Shown here: positions 42,001 through 52,752 of the stretch, in pieces | How the letters are laid out: each line of letters starts with the position of its first letter | Position numbering within the stretch: position 1 is the first letter of the stretch | Origin: Siphonodentalium dalli | Lineage: Eukaryota > Mollusca > Scaphopoda > Gadilida > Siphonodentaliidae | DNA: 64,000 bases | Assembly (NCBI GenBank): GCA_032622095.1 | Contig: CP136066.1 | Span: 170,448,664-170,512,663 of the forward strand | Direction of reading: 5' to 3' | Notes under the pieces: model-generated | Databases searched by the model: none | What the model was told of the DNA's origin: nothing | The model's input: only the letters and a program-made list of their open reading frames with translations | Translations under genes and position numbers: made by a program

Positions 42001-45000
42001 TTAGGAATTGCCACATATACAAACAATACAAAAGTAGGAATGAACGATGGACCACCGGTGGTTCCTAAAGAAAGGAATAAAATGTTATGGAAACTATAAG
42101 TTTCATCAAACTTCCAGAGCGTGGTTAACAATCACAAAAGTGTGCCCCCACCTGCAAATTGCACGACTCAGAACAAGCTAAGTATTTGATAACAGTCTGT
42201 TTCATTCAGCATTCACCACACGAGATGCGATAGCCTTTACTAGTAACTTCTAAGTATACATTTGTACTTATACAAACAAAGTACACTCGCAATGCAATTG
42301 CGGAGAACATCACTGATTAAAAGCCATATATATATTGTTCCCTGGTTTTAGAGAGAATGTCAATCAACTTCCCATTGGTCCAACCAGATCCAAGGGCGAG
42401 TTCATTCAGTTCATTGAACACGGTGACAGTCGGCACATTTCAAAGACATATTGCCACCTTTCAAGTATATTAAAATATACAACGATGTCGCAATGTGTTC
42501 AAATCTGCAGTGCCGCCAATTTGTAGAATATACAACGATCCGACGAGAAACCATGTCGCATCATCAAATGAATTGCCGACTGTTTGCAACATATATCAGA
42601 AGTACTCAGGGGTGATAGGAAGACAGTCAGCCATGACTATATCACCCCTAGCAATATACATGTATAGTCTATTAATATTATATTTATTTGTAATTGTACT
42701 TTCCATGTATGTGTATTGTAAATAAAATTATCCTATCCTATCCTATCCTCATGTTATTGGAAAATCTTTGGTACGCGATCAAAGGACGTTAACACCTCGT
42801 ATGTAGATTGAACTGTGTAAAATAAACACGGTATTCAATAATACATGGCATCTTCTGACGTCCGATATAAACAATGCAGATTAATCGACGATGGAAATGG
42901 TAATCGATTATCGGCTTTATCAACGGTTCATCGATTATACGATTAATCGTGGCACCCCTAGTACATGTATCAGCTAAAAATATTGCAATGATCGATCATT
43001 ATGCCTATCAAACTAAATGTGCCCATAAAGTAGTCCCATCAAGGTTTTTCTTTAGGCAAAAGAAAAAATAAATGTGTGGTTTGGGTTTCCCTACCGACCC
43101 TATTTTAAACACCCTACATGTACTCTAAAGTTTTTTTCATGGTGTTCAAGAAAATCTATTGAATTTTTCTCAAAAAATTTCATTAAAAAAAACAACACAT
43201 TTCAGCATCTCAGAATAGGTTGATTTCTTAATAAAAGTAGTTTTATGATAATCTTGCTGAGTAAAATATGCATATGAAAAGTAATAAGATCATGTCAAAA
43301 TAAAAAAAATAATTAAATAAAATAAAATTTCAAGCCTACATGTACCTACCTACCGGTATACCCATTAAATGGTATTTACTGTATCTTTCCAGGCACACAA
43401 GTTACTGCTATATGCTATAAGTCCAAAGCTGAAGTCGGATTCTCAAACGGAACAACAGGCACCAATTCTCGACGTTTGCTTGCCTAGTGGAATAAATCAT
43501 TCAGCCGTCCACTCATTTTTATCATACGTATACGACGGATATCTCATTCTCGTGGAGAACCAACTACCAGATCTCATAAAAATAGCAAAGCAGCTCAAAC
43601 TCCGATGCCTCTACAAATGTTGTCAGGACTTCATGAAGACATTCAATGTGAACATTTCCAATGAGGTTGATGTGTTCCAACAACAGGATGAATTCGATCA
43701 TGTGAGGAACTCAAACATTAATGTCGAGGTTCCACCATGTGATCATGAAGACGAACTTCATTTTCGGAAAAAGAAACCAAAACTAGTCAGTGCTAGTCAA
43801 TCGTCTCCTATTGTGGTTGACAGTGATGTTTACGAATCGCCAACTCCGACAAGTAGATTCACACCAAGAGTTTCTAGTGCGTCTAAATCAGAACATTCTC
43901 AACAACACAACTCTCGCATTCCTCATCATGACAACTCTCGTGTTCCTCATCAAGCATCTGGAGATGGACAAATTATCGTACAGAATAACCTCAGTAATGA
44001 GAGAATCGTGCTTTCCAGTAATAACTATCAAAGTCCAACTGTTGACAGTCAGAGTAACACGTTGGTATCCAGACAGAGGAATGATCACGATCGAATGGAT
44101 ACAAGTGATCGTGCACGAGATCGAATGGAAACCAGTGATCGCGCACAAGAGTCAACGCAGTAAGTATGGTAGAAATTTGTGTCCGGATAATAGCACATAC
44201 GGGCTAGCATCACCAAATTCACCCTCTGGGAACCTCATTCTGCTTAGGCCTCAATTGCTTGGGGATCAGATTCACAAATATTGTGATATTTTGTATGTTG
44301 TTTAAATCCTTTTCAGTTTCAATTTAGTGGCATGTTCAAATGTTCAAGTGTAATTGGGGTGCTTTGGCTATTCCATAATGATACTTCGTGTGAGAAAAGC
44401 CAATAAGGTAACTACTAGTAATAATATATAGGGGAGCAAGTATTCTGAAATGTGGGAGCAAATAATTGCCCTTGCTGTGAGAAAATATTTGAGTTCTCGC
44501 ACCATGCGTAAAGTGTCGATGGACAGACAGACGGACGAATGACAAGTGGTCAATCCAGACATCGACACTATGTTTACCATATTATGGTATGGGTAAACAT
44601 AAAAAAAGTTTACTTGTGCACCAAATGATCACTACTCAACAAGATTTTAAGGGAATAGTTGAAATAATCGGTAATACGGTATACTGCAATGTGATTTTAG
44701 GATTACCGCTGTATTTTTATGCTTAAATACCACCCAGCACTAAATGGAATGGACTACTTATTTTGTATCATTACCTTGTTAATTCATATCTTAGTTGTTG
44801 ATTGATAATAATTGCTATTTTATTCTCCAGACCTGAAAGTAGCCAGCAAATATCAAATACTGTGATTCCCGATATCCAGAATATTAAACAGGAGGTCGAC
44901 GAATCAGTTCAAGCATTTCAATTCTCTACATTAAAAACGGACCCTGACGCAGACCAGTCATATCAAGGAGATGAGAATTTTCCCTCTATGTGGTTCCCGT

Positions 45001-45131
45001 CTGCCTCTGCTAGTAACACAGGAGAGGACGGTGGAGGGATTTCATCACTTGACAATAGCAATGTTTCCATGTATACTGACAACCAAGGTGCGAGCTTCAC
45101 AGGTGAACAGCCAAGAGCAGGCCAATCAGAG
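38942..45131 (+). CDS. BTB-domain protein, common N-terminal part (three exons)
   Basis: Exons 38942-39083, 43393-44159 and 44831-45131 join in phase into 403 codons. A BTB/POZ domain starts near residue 14 and ends near 145 (LLRQLSDLWRSENNLCDAVV, VDKVIVAKAHKLLLYAISPK, FLSYVYDGYL, LKLRCLYKCC). It is followed by a low-complexity linker with a repeated DRM(D/E)TSDRA motif and an acidic stretch with sumoylation-like IKQE and LKTD sites. BTB domains dimerise and recruit cofactors; chromatin or transcription regulators of the BTB-Zn or BTB-psq type have this head. The region ends in phase 0 at a GTGAGT donor, after which three different phase-0 exons are available. Confidence 0.85.
39207..39318. 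repeat. Half M2 MITE, starting at palindrome centre
   Basis: ATCACTGAGAGCTTTCCGAT to GGGCAGTACTGTA. It lies in the BTB intron 1. Confidence 0.78.
40363..40458. mobile_element. Deleted M2 MITE, both ends only
   Basis: TACAGTAATGCTCTAAATAA and TTTAGGGCATTACTG retain about 45 bp of each terminus; the centre of the palindrome is lost. Confidence 0.75.
40516..41605. mobile_element. hAT-like non-autonomous element A, 1090 bp
   Basis: Termini TAGTGATGTTCCGATAATG and ATTATCGGAACATCACTA are inverted repeats with further subterminal CCGATTCCGATT repeats. A perfect 8-bp target duplication CCTACTGG lies at 40508-40515 and 41606-41613. No transposase frame. It sits in the BTB intron between exons 1 and 2. 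Confidence 0.9.
41661..42960. mobile_element. hAT-like non-autonomous element B, 1300 bp
   Basis: Termini TAGAGGTGCCACGATTATTG and ACGATTAATCGTGGCACCCC(TA) pair, with many TAATCGATTA words near both ends. A perfect 8-bp target duplication GTACATGT lies at 41653-41660 and 42961-42968. It starts 47 bp after the duplication of element A. Confidence 0.9.
42608..42749 (+). mobile_element. Short retroposon with (TATCC)n tail inside hAT-B
   Basis: GGGGTGATAGGAAGACAGTC through AATAAAATTATCCTATCC interrupts hAT-B. The related copy at 26470 reads straight through (AGTACTCATGTTG), showing the empty site, with CTCA duplicated. A pentanucleotide tail after AATAAA fits the 3' end of a truncated non-LTR element or SINE. 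Confidence 0.75.
43393..44159 (+). CDS. BTB gene exon 2 (rest of BTB, linker)
   Basis: The acceptor TATCTTTCCAG is followed by AHKLLLYAIS, the conserved AHK...L core of BTB domains. The exon then leaves the domain (LPDLIKIAKQLKLRCLYKCC) and enters a Ser/Asn/His-rich linker. The donor GTAAGT at 44160 gives phase 2. Confidence 0.88.
44203..44262. repeat. Half copy of MITE M3
   Basis: GGGCTAGCATCACCAAATTC through ACCTCATTCTGCTTAGGCCT: one arm of the M3 palindrome starting at its centre. It lies 45 bp after the donor of BTB exon 2. Confidence 0.75.
44831..45131 (+). CDS. BTB gene exon 3 (acidic linker, splice hub)
   Basis: The acceptor ATTCTCCAG at 44830 and phase 2 give PESSQQISNTVIPDIQNIKQ... 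to GQSE at a GTGAGT donor. The phase-0 exit is the hub from which each alternative last exon can be read. Confidence 0.82.
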
Positions 45132-45307
45132 GTGAGTTTGAATCTTTGTTTTCTTGAGAAAGGTCACTGTTCATCAAACATGTTTAGCATCACTTCGGCT
45201 GAAGAAGGTATAACTCTTTAACATAGAATCGCGAGTGGATTCTTGGCCTTTATATTCCCCTGAATTCAAGTCGGTAAAGGATGCCCTCAAAATACAGAAA
45301 TCAGTCT

Positions 45308-45935
45308 TGTTAAAACTAGACCATGTTTCATTTCAATCAACTTACGGTCTAGGGGCTCTCATGAAATAAATTGTTTCAAACTGGAGGAATCGCGCCAACG
45401 AAATCACTTGCACATCGAAGATTTCATGCGTTGCTTGACCAATCAATAGCTTCCTGCAAAACCAATAATTATTCACACTTTGTCACGTATTTAACAAATC
45501 CCGCCCAATGTTGCTAAAAGTAAGTATTACAAAAAGCAGAAGTGATGGAGAAGCGATGTTGTACGAAAACAACATGGCTGATTTTTCCGAAATCTAAATT
45601 CTCGACGTTGCAATTAAGAATGTATTGCATAAAATAGGCATGGATTCACTGAAGAAACCAAAATAAGAGAATATTCTACGAAGCTTATTTACCTACAGAA
45701 AAGACATTTGAGCTATTCTGTCTATTTGTTACGGCCATTGTTATTAACATATGGGCATTGAAATTGTCACACGTCGATCAAAAAACAATAAAGAGTGCCT
45801 TATTTCAAAATATGAATATTAATGAGCTGTCGCTGGGGATTCCCCGTTCATCTCTGAAATCAATTTAAGTACCAGAGTCTCTAGGCTGAGTGTTTACTGT
45901 AACAAATCCTCGGTCTAGTTTTAATGAGACTGTAT
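45308..45935. mobile_element. Possible short-TIR element
   Basis: CAGTCTTGTTAAAACTAGACC near 45310 is the inverted match of GGTCTAGTTTTAATGAGACTG near 45912. Terminal CAGT and ACTG suggest a mariner-like MITE, but the TA duplication is not clear. It lies just after the hub donor. Confidence 0.5.
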
Positions 45936-45947
45936 GGAAATGTACCA

Positions 45948-46085
45948 AAAATAAATATGAGAATACAATTTTTGTCATTACATAGCCATCAGACCTTCAG
46001 ATTATTAATCAGTATTCAGTACCATAATTTAATTTATAAACGTGAATATGCAATGACAAATATTGTATTCTCATGTTTATTGTGG
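45948..46085. repeat. Imperfect palindrome
   Basis: AATATGAGAATACAATTTTT is mirrored by AATATTGTATTCTCATGTTT, with inner GTCATTACAT/TGCAATGAC. Confidence 0.6.
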
Positions 46086-46714
46086 GCCATTTGTGGCACA
46101 TTTCTAAATTTTTTGGACACATCATATTCCGTTTAGGGGATGTAAAGGCCTGATAGCCATGTTTATTTATTAATGAAAAACATTGAAATAATACCACATT
46201 TGAATCAAAGAACTAAATTCTCGGAACCGATCATGCTAGGAAATAGAATGCAATGATTTCATGTTTTTGGTCAAATCTCAAAATTTCCTCTCCTACCTGC
46301 TCCTACCAAGCCAAACCATGGTTCATCCCGATGTGCCAAATTTAGGTTGATATACATGATACCAAAATGTGTGTGAGGATACACAGCTTTCAATTAAAAC
46401 TGGGTACATGACTCTAAAAGTGTCTAATGTTGCATTCCCTAATTTACCATAATTTAAATAACTAGATTGTATAACCTAGTATAACATATACAGTATAACC
46501 TGTCTTGAGAGACCACCGTCAACAGCGACCACTTGCAATTTACGACTCAATTTCCTGTTCACCGACTGGTTTATTCTATATACATGTATTACCTTCATTG
46601 GGGAAACCACTTGTCAAACGCGACACCTAATTTTCGGTTCAAAACACAAATTCCACAGGTCTGTGCTGAGAGACCACCACCATTTATTAAAGAAGAAAGA
46701 AGCAGAAACTTTTG

Positions 46715-47098
46715 TTAAAGGCACGGATCGCCTTTGCGGTGGGTATTGCTGTTAAAATTGTCACATCCGTTTAAACTGCCATAAACAGAAAGAATATTAA
46801 AATATGGACAGAGTTTGTTCTTATTCCAATCATAAATAGTGCGTAAATAGTATGTTATTGTCAAGTTCGTACCCTTTGTAAACAAAAGCCAAAAACGTTC
46901 CGGAACCCGGCTTTTGTTTTCATATTATAACACAGCATATGAACTTGACAATAACATACTATTTATGCGATATTTATGATTGGTGTAAGAACAAAAAATG
47001 TCTATATTTTAATTTAATATTCTTTCTGTTTATGACAGTTTTAATGGGTGTGACTATTTTAACAGCATACGCACCATGATGGCTATCCGTGCCTTTAA
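46715..47098. mobile_element. TTAA-flanked palindromic MITE, 384 bp
   Basis: It begins TTAAAGGCACGGATCG and ends TCCGTGCCTTTAA with TTAA at both ends. The arms match over most of their length, e.g. CAAGTTC/GAACTTG with AATAACATACTATTTATG, around a centre near 46905. It lies 0.6 kb before the HTH exon. Confidence 0.82.
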
Positions 47099-47711
47099 TC
47101 AAAGTAAAAATGCACCATAATTTCACCGGATATGTGCGAAAAACCGAAATTAAAATATCGGAATAAACTACAAAATGGACTCATCTTACAGTGTAAGCCC
47201 TAAAAGAAATGGAGACATTAAACCATTTATTAAAAATTTATGAAGCAGAAACTTTGGTTAAACTAAGTCAAAATGCCCCAGAATTATAATGGATACAACT
47301 GGATATGCACGAAACCAAAAGTACGAAAAGGGCTCGTCTTACGATTTTACGCGCCAAAGAAATGGACACATTGCATTCGCATGCACAGTAATTTGTGTTT
47401 TGAGACTTATTGTTATTTAACAGCTGTGTGATTATATTTTAATTCGCATCAGTCTGGAGGCCATTAACAATGGAAATAAAGTAAACTTGATTGCATATTT
47501 GTTTTGACAAACTACATGTTTCTCAGAACAATTAATTAATATATCGAGAGATGCTCAAACTGTGAAAAAGGGTTTAGTGGAAGCGGGTACTCAATTTATC
47601 TGTTGACATGGGTGGCCCAACTAATTAGCCATGTTGTCTTATAAATGCATTTGAAAGTTTTTTGGCTAGCAGTTTTTAAGTTCTTAAATCATGGATCGTT
47701 TTTCTTTATAG

Positions 47712-47900
47712 GCAGCACCACAGAAAAAACGTAAAATTCTCACTCTTCGGGAAAGAATCTCGGTGATTGATATGTCTGAGAAAGGTTTAAGTTCCAGAAA
47801 AATATCATGTGAACTTTCTGCTGGAAAAACGCAAATTCAGAATATAATTAAAAACAAAGATTCCATCCGAAAAGAATGGGAGATTGAACACAATTCGTGA
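47712..47900 (+). CDS. Alternative last exon A of the BTB gene: CENP-B/pipsqueak-type HTH
   Basis: The acceptor TTTCTTTATAG opens 62 codons in phase 0 and a TGA (47898-47900). AAPQKKRKILTLRERISVID through GLSSRKISCELSAGKTQIQN fits the N-terminal helix-turn-helix of CENP-B and pogo/Tigger transposases (three helices, K.LTL.ERI...KG.S.R.I...GK.QI..I). Joined to the head this makes a BTB-psq-like regulator of about 465 residues. AATAAA at 48061 may be its poly(A) signal. It could in principle be a separate relic, but the phase and acceptor match the hub. Confidence 0.75.
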   Translation, partial: AAPQKKRKILTLRERISVIDMSEKGLSSRKISCELSAGKTQIQNIIKNKDSIRKEWEIEHNS

Positions 47901-48154
47901 CAATTGTATATTTGTGCTTTTTGAATACTGATCCATGTTCCCATCAACCATCTTAAAAGACAGAATTTGACCTTTTTGAGTATGAGTGTTCATTGCTTCA
48001 AATGTGCTTGCTTCAGTGATCGTGAACAAATTCTCATTTCTTATCGGAATGGCAGTATACAAAATAAATATCTATTTTGTACATTATTCCATCACGTTTA
48101 CCATCTTGTCTATTTGAATTCATTCAAGAGCAGATATCATCATGCCTTGAAATA

Positions 48155-48615
48155 ATGTGTCTGACATTTGCAGAATGAGGTCCCCAGAAGGTGAGTTTAG
48201 TGATGTTATACTGCACGGTGTGCTAGCATCACCAAATTTACCCTCTGGGAACCTCATTCTGCTTTAATAGGCCTCAATTGCTATGGGAGACCTAGGATCC
48301 GATTGAAGTTCCCCAGTTGAAGTTGGTGATGTTCACCCATTAATAGCCTCGATTATGCATTTTATCTTCTGAAAAATAAGGGATATCTAGAAACTGAAGG
48401 AGAAGGGAAAAAGGAACCAACGACATTTGAGACTATAGATACTTCCCAGAAGATAAGGCCTAAGAGGAATGAGGTCTCCAGAAGGTGAATTTGGTGATGC
48501 TAGCCCACTGTACGGGGGTAGCATCACTGATTTCACCCTCTGGGGACCTCATTCTGCAAATATCATTCATACACGTACTAATTCAAGGCTTGGTCATCAG
48601 TCCTGCATATCCTTT
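48155..48615. mobile_element. MITE M3, full copy with spacer
   Basis: Left palindrome 48168-48265, ~200-bp spacer (GGGAGACCTAGGATCCGATT), right palindrome 48465-48557, then AATTCAAGGCTTG. It lies about 270 bp downstream of exon A. Confidence 0.8.
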
Positions 48616-48873
48616 CCCACTTTTGCTAAATATTATGGTCAGATTGACTTCTTTGGCATCACAAATGCTTATCACTATATCTGTAATTTGTACACTTAAC
48701 ATTGAGATAATTCCAGGTGTATGCAACGGTAACGACCTTTTATTATACCAGCCCTGTTATTTTGCGTCGGCTATCGGCTGAGCCGTGGCAAGAAAATTTT
48801 GTCGGCTAAAAAATAATTTCAAAACTTGCCAATGTTTTGTGCAAAATTGAAACAAATTGCTGCAGGAATTGTC

Positions 48874-49085
48874 TTACAGTAATGCCCAAAGTAATTGACC
48901 ACTTAACCACAGCAGAATTATGGGTAATTTTTCAGGATTTAGTCGGGGGGGAAATATGGCTTGTTGCCATTCATCGCCAAGAGCTTTCCGATGAATGGCA
49001 ACAAGCCATATTTCCGACTAAATCCTGAAAAATTACCCATAATTCGGCTGTGGTTAAGTGGTCAATTACTTTGGGCATTACTGTA
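48874..49085. mobile_element. Palindromic MITE M2, full length
   Basis: TACAGTAATGCCCAAAGTAA to TTGGGCATTACTGTA, folding at GCCAAGAGCTTTCCGATG. The left arm has a small GGGGG insertion. Confidence 0.85.
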
Positions 49086-49294
49086 TGAGTTGTACTGTGA
49101 ATGTATGCAGACAGCAACAATTCATTGTTGAATGCACATGAGCTTGGAACTTCAATGGAGACCCCCTCCCCCTCAAATTAATTTCTACTGAAACCTGTGG
49201 TATACCCTCTAGGGGTGAAGAGGGTATATCACAGGGGGTGGGCAGAAACCAAGGTCTTCCATGATAATGGACCATGATCCATTTGTAGACTGAA

Positions 49295-49372
49295 GTTAAC
49301 CCTTCCATGACTGGATTTTCCTGATATTTTGCGAAAACCCTGTGCCAATGCATTCTCTTATATATGCGAGTC
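49295..49372. repeat. Half H hairpin in a TTAACCCTT context
   Basis: TTAACCCTTCCATGACTGG is followed by CCCTGTGCCAATGCATTC and one arm of the H stem, ending at GCGAGTCTCCCATA. This is a third type of TTAACCCTT terminus next to the same H sequence. Confidence 0.6.
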
Positions 49373-49671
49373 TCCCATAAGGAGTCGAGTCAAAGTTCTG
49401 CTAATTAACAGTGCTATTATTCTGTTGATATTGCTCTCATAAAAAAATAATATTTGTTGCCTTTGTGATGCTAAGTAATTGTTTGAAAATAAATCCAGTG
49501 ATCACATTGCATGCTAATGTTGTATTCCTACATGTTCATATTCTGTGTCTCAGCCCATCTATTGGAAAAAGACCGTCTGGTATATGAAACGTTATTCCTT
49601 TGTTCGTAATAATTTTATCATGATTTCAAAGGTGACATGCAAAGACATTCACAAATTTTCTATATCCTGAG

Positions 49672-49925
49672 CAAGCCTTGAAATAGGGTGTCTGTCATTT
49701 GCAGAATGAGGTCCCCAGAGGGTGAATTTAGTGATGCTACCCTGCATAGCGGGCTAGCATCACCAAATTCACCCTCTGAGAACCTCATTCTGCTGAGGTG
49801 TAAGCAGAATGAGGTCCCCAGAGGGTGAATTTGGTGATGCTAGCCTGCTTTGCGGGGTAATATCACTAAATTCACCCTCTGGGGACCTCATTCTGCAAAT
49901 GACAGACACCCTATTTCAAGGCTTG
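49672..49925. mobile_element. MITE M3, spacerless double palindrome
   Basis: CAAGCCTTGAAATAGGGTGT to its complement; two ~105-bp palindromes stand back to back. The flanks ATCCTGAG and ACCCTGAG form an 8-bp target duplication with one mismatch. Confidence 0.88.
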
Positions 49926-50253
49926 ACCCTGAGGCTGTAAATAGTGAGATTGAACCTTTTAACCTATTCATGGGGGATTTTGACGGTCAGATTTTTACTA
50001 CCAACATAGTCAGTTTTATTGGGCATTGTGTTTTGGTCGAACATAAAAAAAAAAAAAAAGAAGATATTTAAAAGAGTACAGGTATCTTTATTTTTGTTTT
50101 GCCCATTTAATAACAGCATACCGGTATATTGAAGAACATTCATAAAATGTTCTTCTAAGCTTATTGGGGTATCAATCAGCGCACATGTTTCAATTTATGT
50201 TAACTGCGATTACATTTTTATTCACCTGGTACATGTAAGTGTAAAACCATCCG

Positions 50254-50999
50254 GGTTCACGTTGGCCCCGAAATTTTTTTTCGCCAATTTTTTGGCCATT
50301 TCAGAATTAGTTTTTGCCATTTTTCGGAAACTTGGGCCAAAATTAAAACTCAAAATATGGCACCATCGAGAAAATCAAAACTAAAACAAAAATATTAAGA
50401 AACATTCACAACAATAACTGATACATTTTGTGTTGGACAAAAGTGACAATGGAAATGTGCACAAATTGGATCCGCGAAAAATGAAATACATGTAGGTCCA
50501 GCCGGCAACGTATATCAACATAAAGGAGCACTGATTCATCTAGATTGTCATATTTTGAAACCATAGAGTAATCAAGTATTGTCACTTGATTAACAAGCCT
50601 TGAAATAGTGTGTCTGTCATTTGCAGAATGAGGTTCTCAGAGGGTGAATTTGGTGATGCTAGCCCGCTATGCGGGGTAGCATCACTAAATTCACCCTCTG
50701 GGGACCTCATTCTGCAAATGACAGACACACTATTTCAAGGCTTGTTGATTAAGAAAGTACACCATTCTTGCAGCTGATCAACATCATATTTTGATAACTA
50801 AGCATGTGTGACATTTGATCAATTATTATGCATACACAGCCAAGTAACTGCCGATCACATGCTAACGAATTAAGGGTTTCATGGAGATCTGATGATTATT
50901 TCAGATCGCTGACTATAGCCTTGAAACTTTTTGGCCAAATTTAATTTTCTTTGGCAAATTACCTCTAATTGGCCAATTTGGCCACCGACAACGTGAACA
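50254..50999. mobile_element. GTTCACGTTG-ended element with TTGGCCA words; carries an M3 copy
   Basis: Left GGTTCACGTTGGCCCCGAAA and right GGCCACCGACAACGTGAAC are inverted. TTGGCCAAA/TTTTGGCC words at both ends recall the 32916-33806 family. The M3 copy at 50594-50744 is nested inside. The target duplication is not clear. Confidence 0.55.
50594..50744. mobile_element. MITE M3, minimal 151-bp copy with perfect 8-bp duplication
   Basis: CAAGCCTTGAAATAGTGTGT and its complement bound a single palindrome. TTGATTAA lies immediately on both sides (50586-50593 and 50745-50752). An 8-bp duplication places M3 with hAT-type elements. Confidence 0.92.
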
Positions 51000-51479
51000 A
51001 TTCAGGTTTGGAAATAATTTGGTGTCAAAGCATGGTGTCAAAGAATATTTAATTATGGCAATAGATTTGCTGAATGAAAGTACATATGATCATATACATG
51101 TATAGTGTATATATATTATAGTTGGTATACAAGTACAGGTACTCAAAATTGTACTGGAATAAGCTTTTTGTTGCGTTCAATGAATTGTATTGGGTTTGGT
51201 ATCTCATTACAAGCATTGTATTTGCACTGTGGATTACTGTTTCTGTACAATTGTCTACCGTTTTGAACTGACTTGGCAACACTGGCCTAGTCAATTGTCT
51301 TTTGTTCAGATAAAACAACATTGACATTGGGTTGTTAAAACTTTCATACATACTAGTACATGTACAGGTGTGTATCCATAGGCCTTAGAAAACACAAATT
51401 CTTTGCATGCCACTTTTGAAGGTGCTGTATATGTTGTGGGTAGTCACGATTCACACATACATCTTTAGGCTTGTTCACA

Positions 51480-51935
51480 GTATCAAGTCTGCAAATAGCG
51501 TGTCTGTAATTTGCAGAATGAGGTCCCCTGAGGGTGAATTTAGTGATGCTATCCCACATGGCGGGCTAGCATCACCAAATTCAACCTCTGGGAACCTCAT
51601 TATGGTTAGGTCTCAAATGCTATGGGAGACCTAGGATCAGATTGAATTTCCCCAGTTGAAGTTGGTGATGTTCACGTATTAGTCACCTTGATTTTGCATT
51701 TTATATTGTGAAATTAGGGGATCTAGAAACTTCCCAGAAGGGAAAAAGTAACTAAAAACAATCTTAATTTAAGACTAAATACTTCCCAAAGATGTCAGAG
51801 GACTAAGCGGAATGAGGTCCCCAGAGGGTGAATTTGGTAATGCTAGCCCGCTGTGCGGGATACCATCACTAAATTCACCCTCTGAGTACCTCATTCTGTA
51901 AATGACAGACACGCTACGGTATTTGCAGGCTTGAG
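51480..51935. mobile_element. MITE M3, full copy with spacer
   Basis: Left palindrome about 51512-51605, spacer with GGGAGACCTAGGATCAGATT, right palindrome about 51808-51900, and the terminal GACAGACACGCTA. It lies about 0.8 kb before exon B. Confidence 0.8.
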
Positions 51936-52752
51936 TAGTATTAGTAACTATTACTGAATTGGTCAAGTTTTCGTGGTACCAATGATCAAGGTACCCAGAA
52001 TCTGTTAAATATTGATTAGTTCCTGATATTCTTGGTACCCAAATTACCGTATTTGAATCCAATGTACCATACCATTTTCAACAGGACCATTCAAATTTGC
52101 CCCATGTTGGTGCCACCTAACAGTCTGGGTTGTTCGTCAGAGTTCAGTGTATTAAATTGCCACAACTGCAGCATACCGGTAACCCTAAGTGCTCTCTATA
52201 AATTGTACATGTAGCAGTTCTCGGCTTAGAAATCTTAATTTTATGTCGTCCTCGTCATGAGATGTGAGGCAATGCTATAACTATTTCTCTACACTGTACA
52301 TGAGGCAAAATTAAAAAAAAATTGTGGTTCCCGTTTCTATACCTGCCCTTTTTGATACACCCTACCCTACAGTTTATTTTAATGGTTTTCCAGGGTTCTT
52401 TAAGAAATTTTTCTGAATTGTTTTATTTTAAAAAAACAAAAATGAATTTTCAATGGCTCAGAATGGGTTATTTGTCAAAGAAATTTATTTATTAGTTTTT
52501 CAACCCAAAATATTGTTAACAAAATCTTGCAGAAGAAATTAAAAAACAGTTTAATATACTCTATACACCTACATGTACATGTAGTAGGTATAAAAAAAAA
52601 CCAATTCTATATCCCCTCTAAATCAGCTGAAATTGTGTCCGTTTAAGTTGGTCGGGTCCGCTTAACCAAGTTATTAAAAAAGGCCTTACTGTAACATTGT
52701 GATAACGTCAGTTAATAGAGAGCACTTATTTAGGGTTATGCTGTATTTTCAG

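Noticed and set aside
49561-49670. Another phase-0 frame after an AG (PIYWKKTVWYMKRYSF...)
   Set aside because: Short, no domain, weak acceptor; chance frame is likely.
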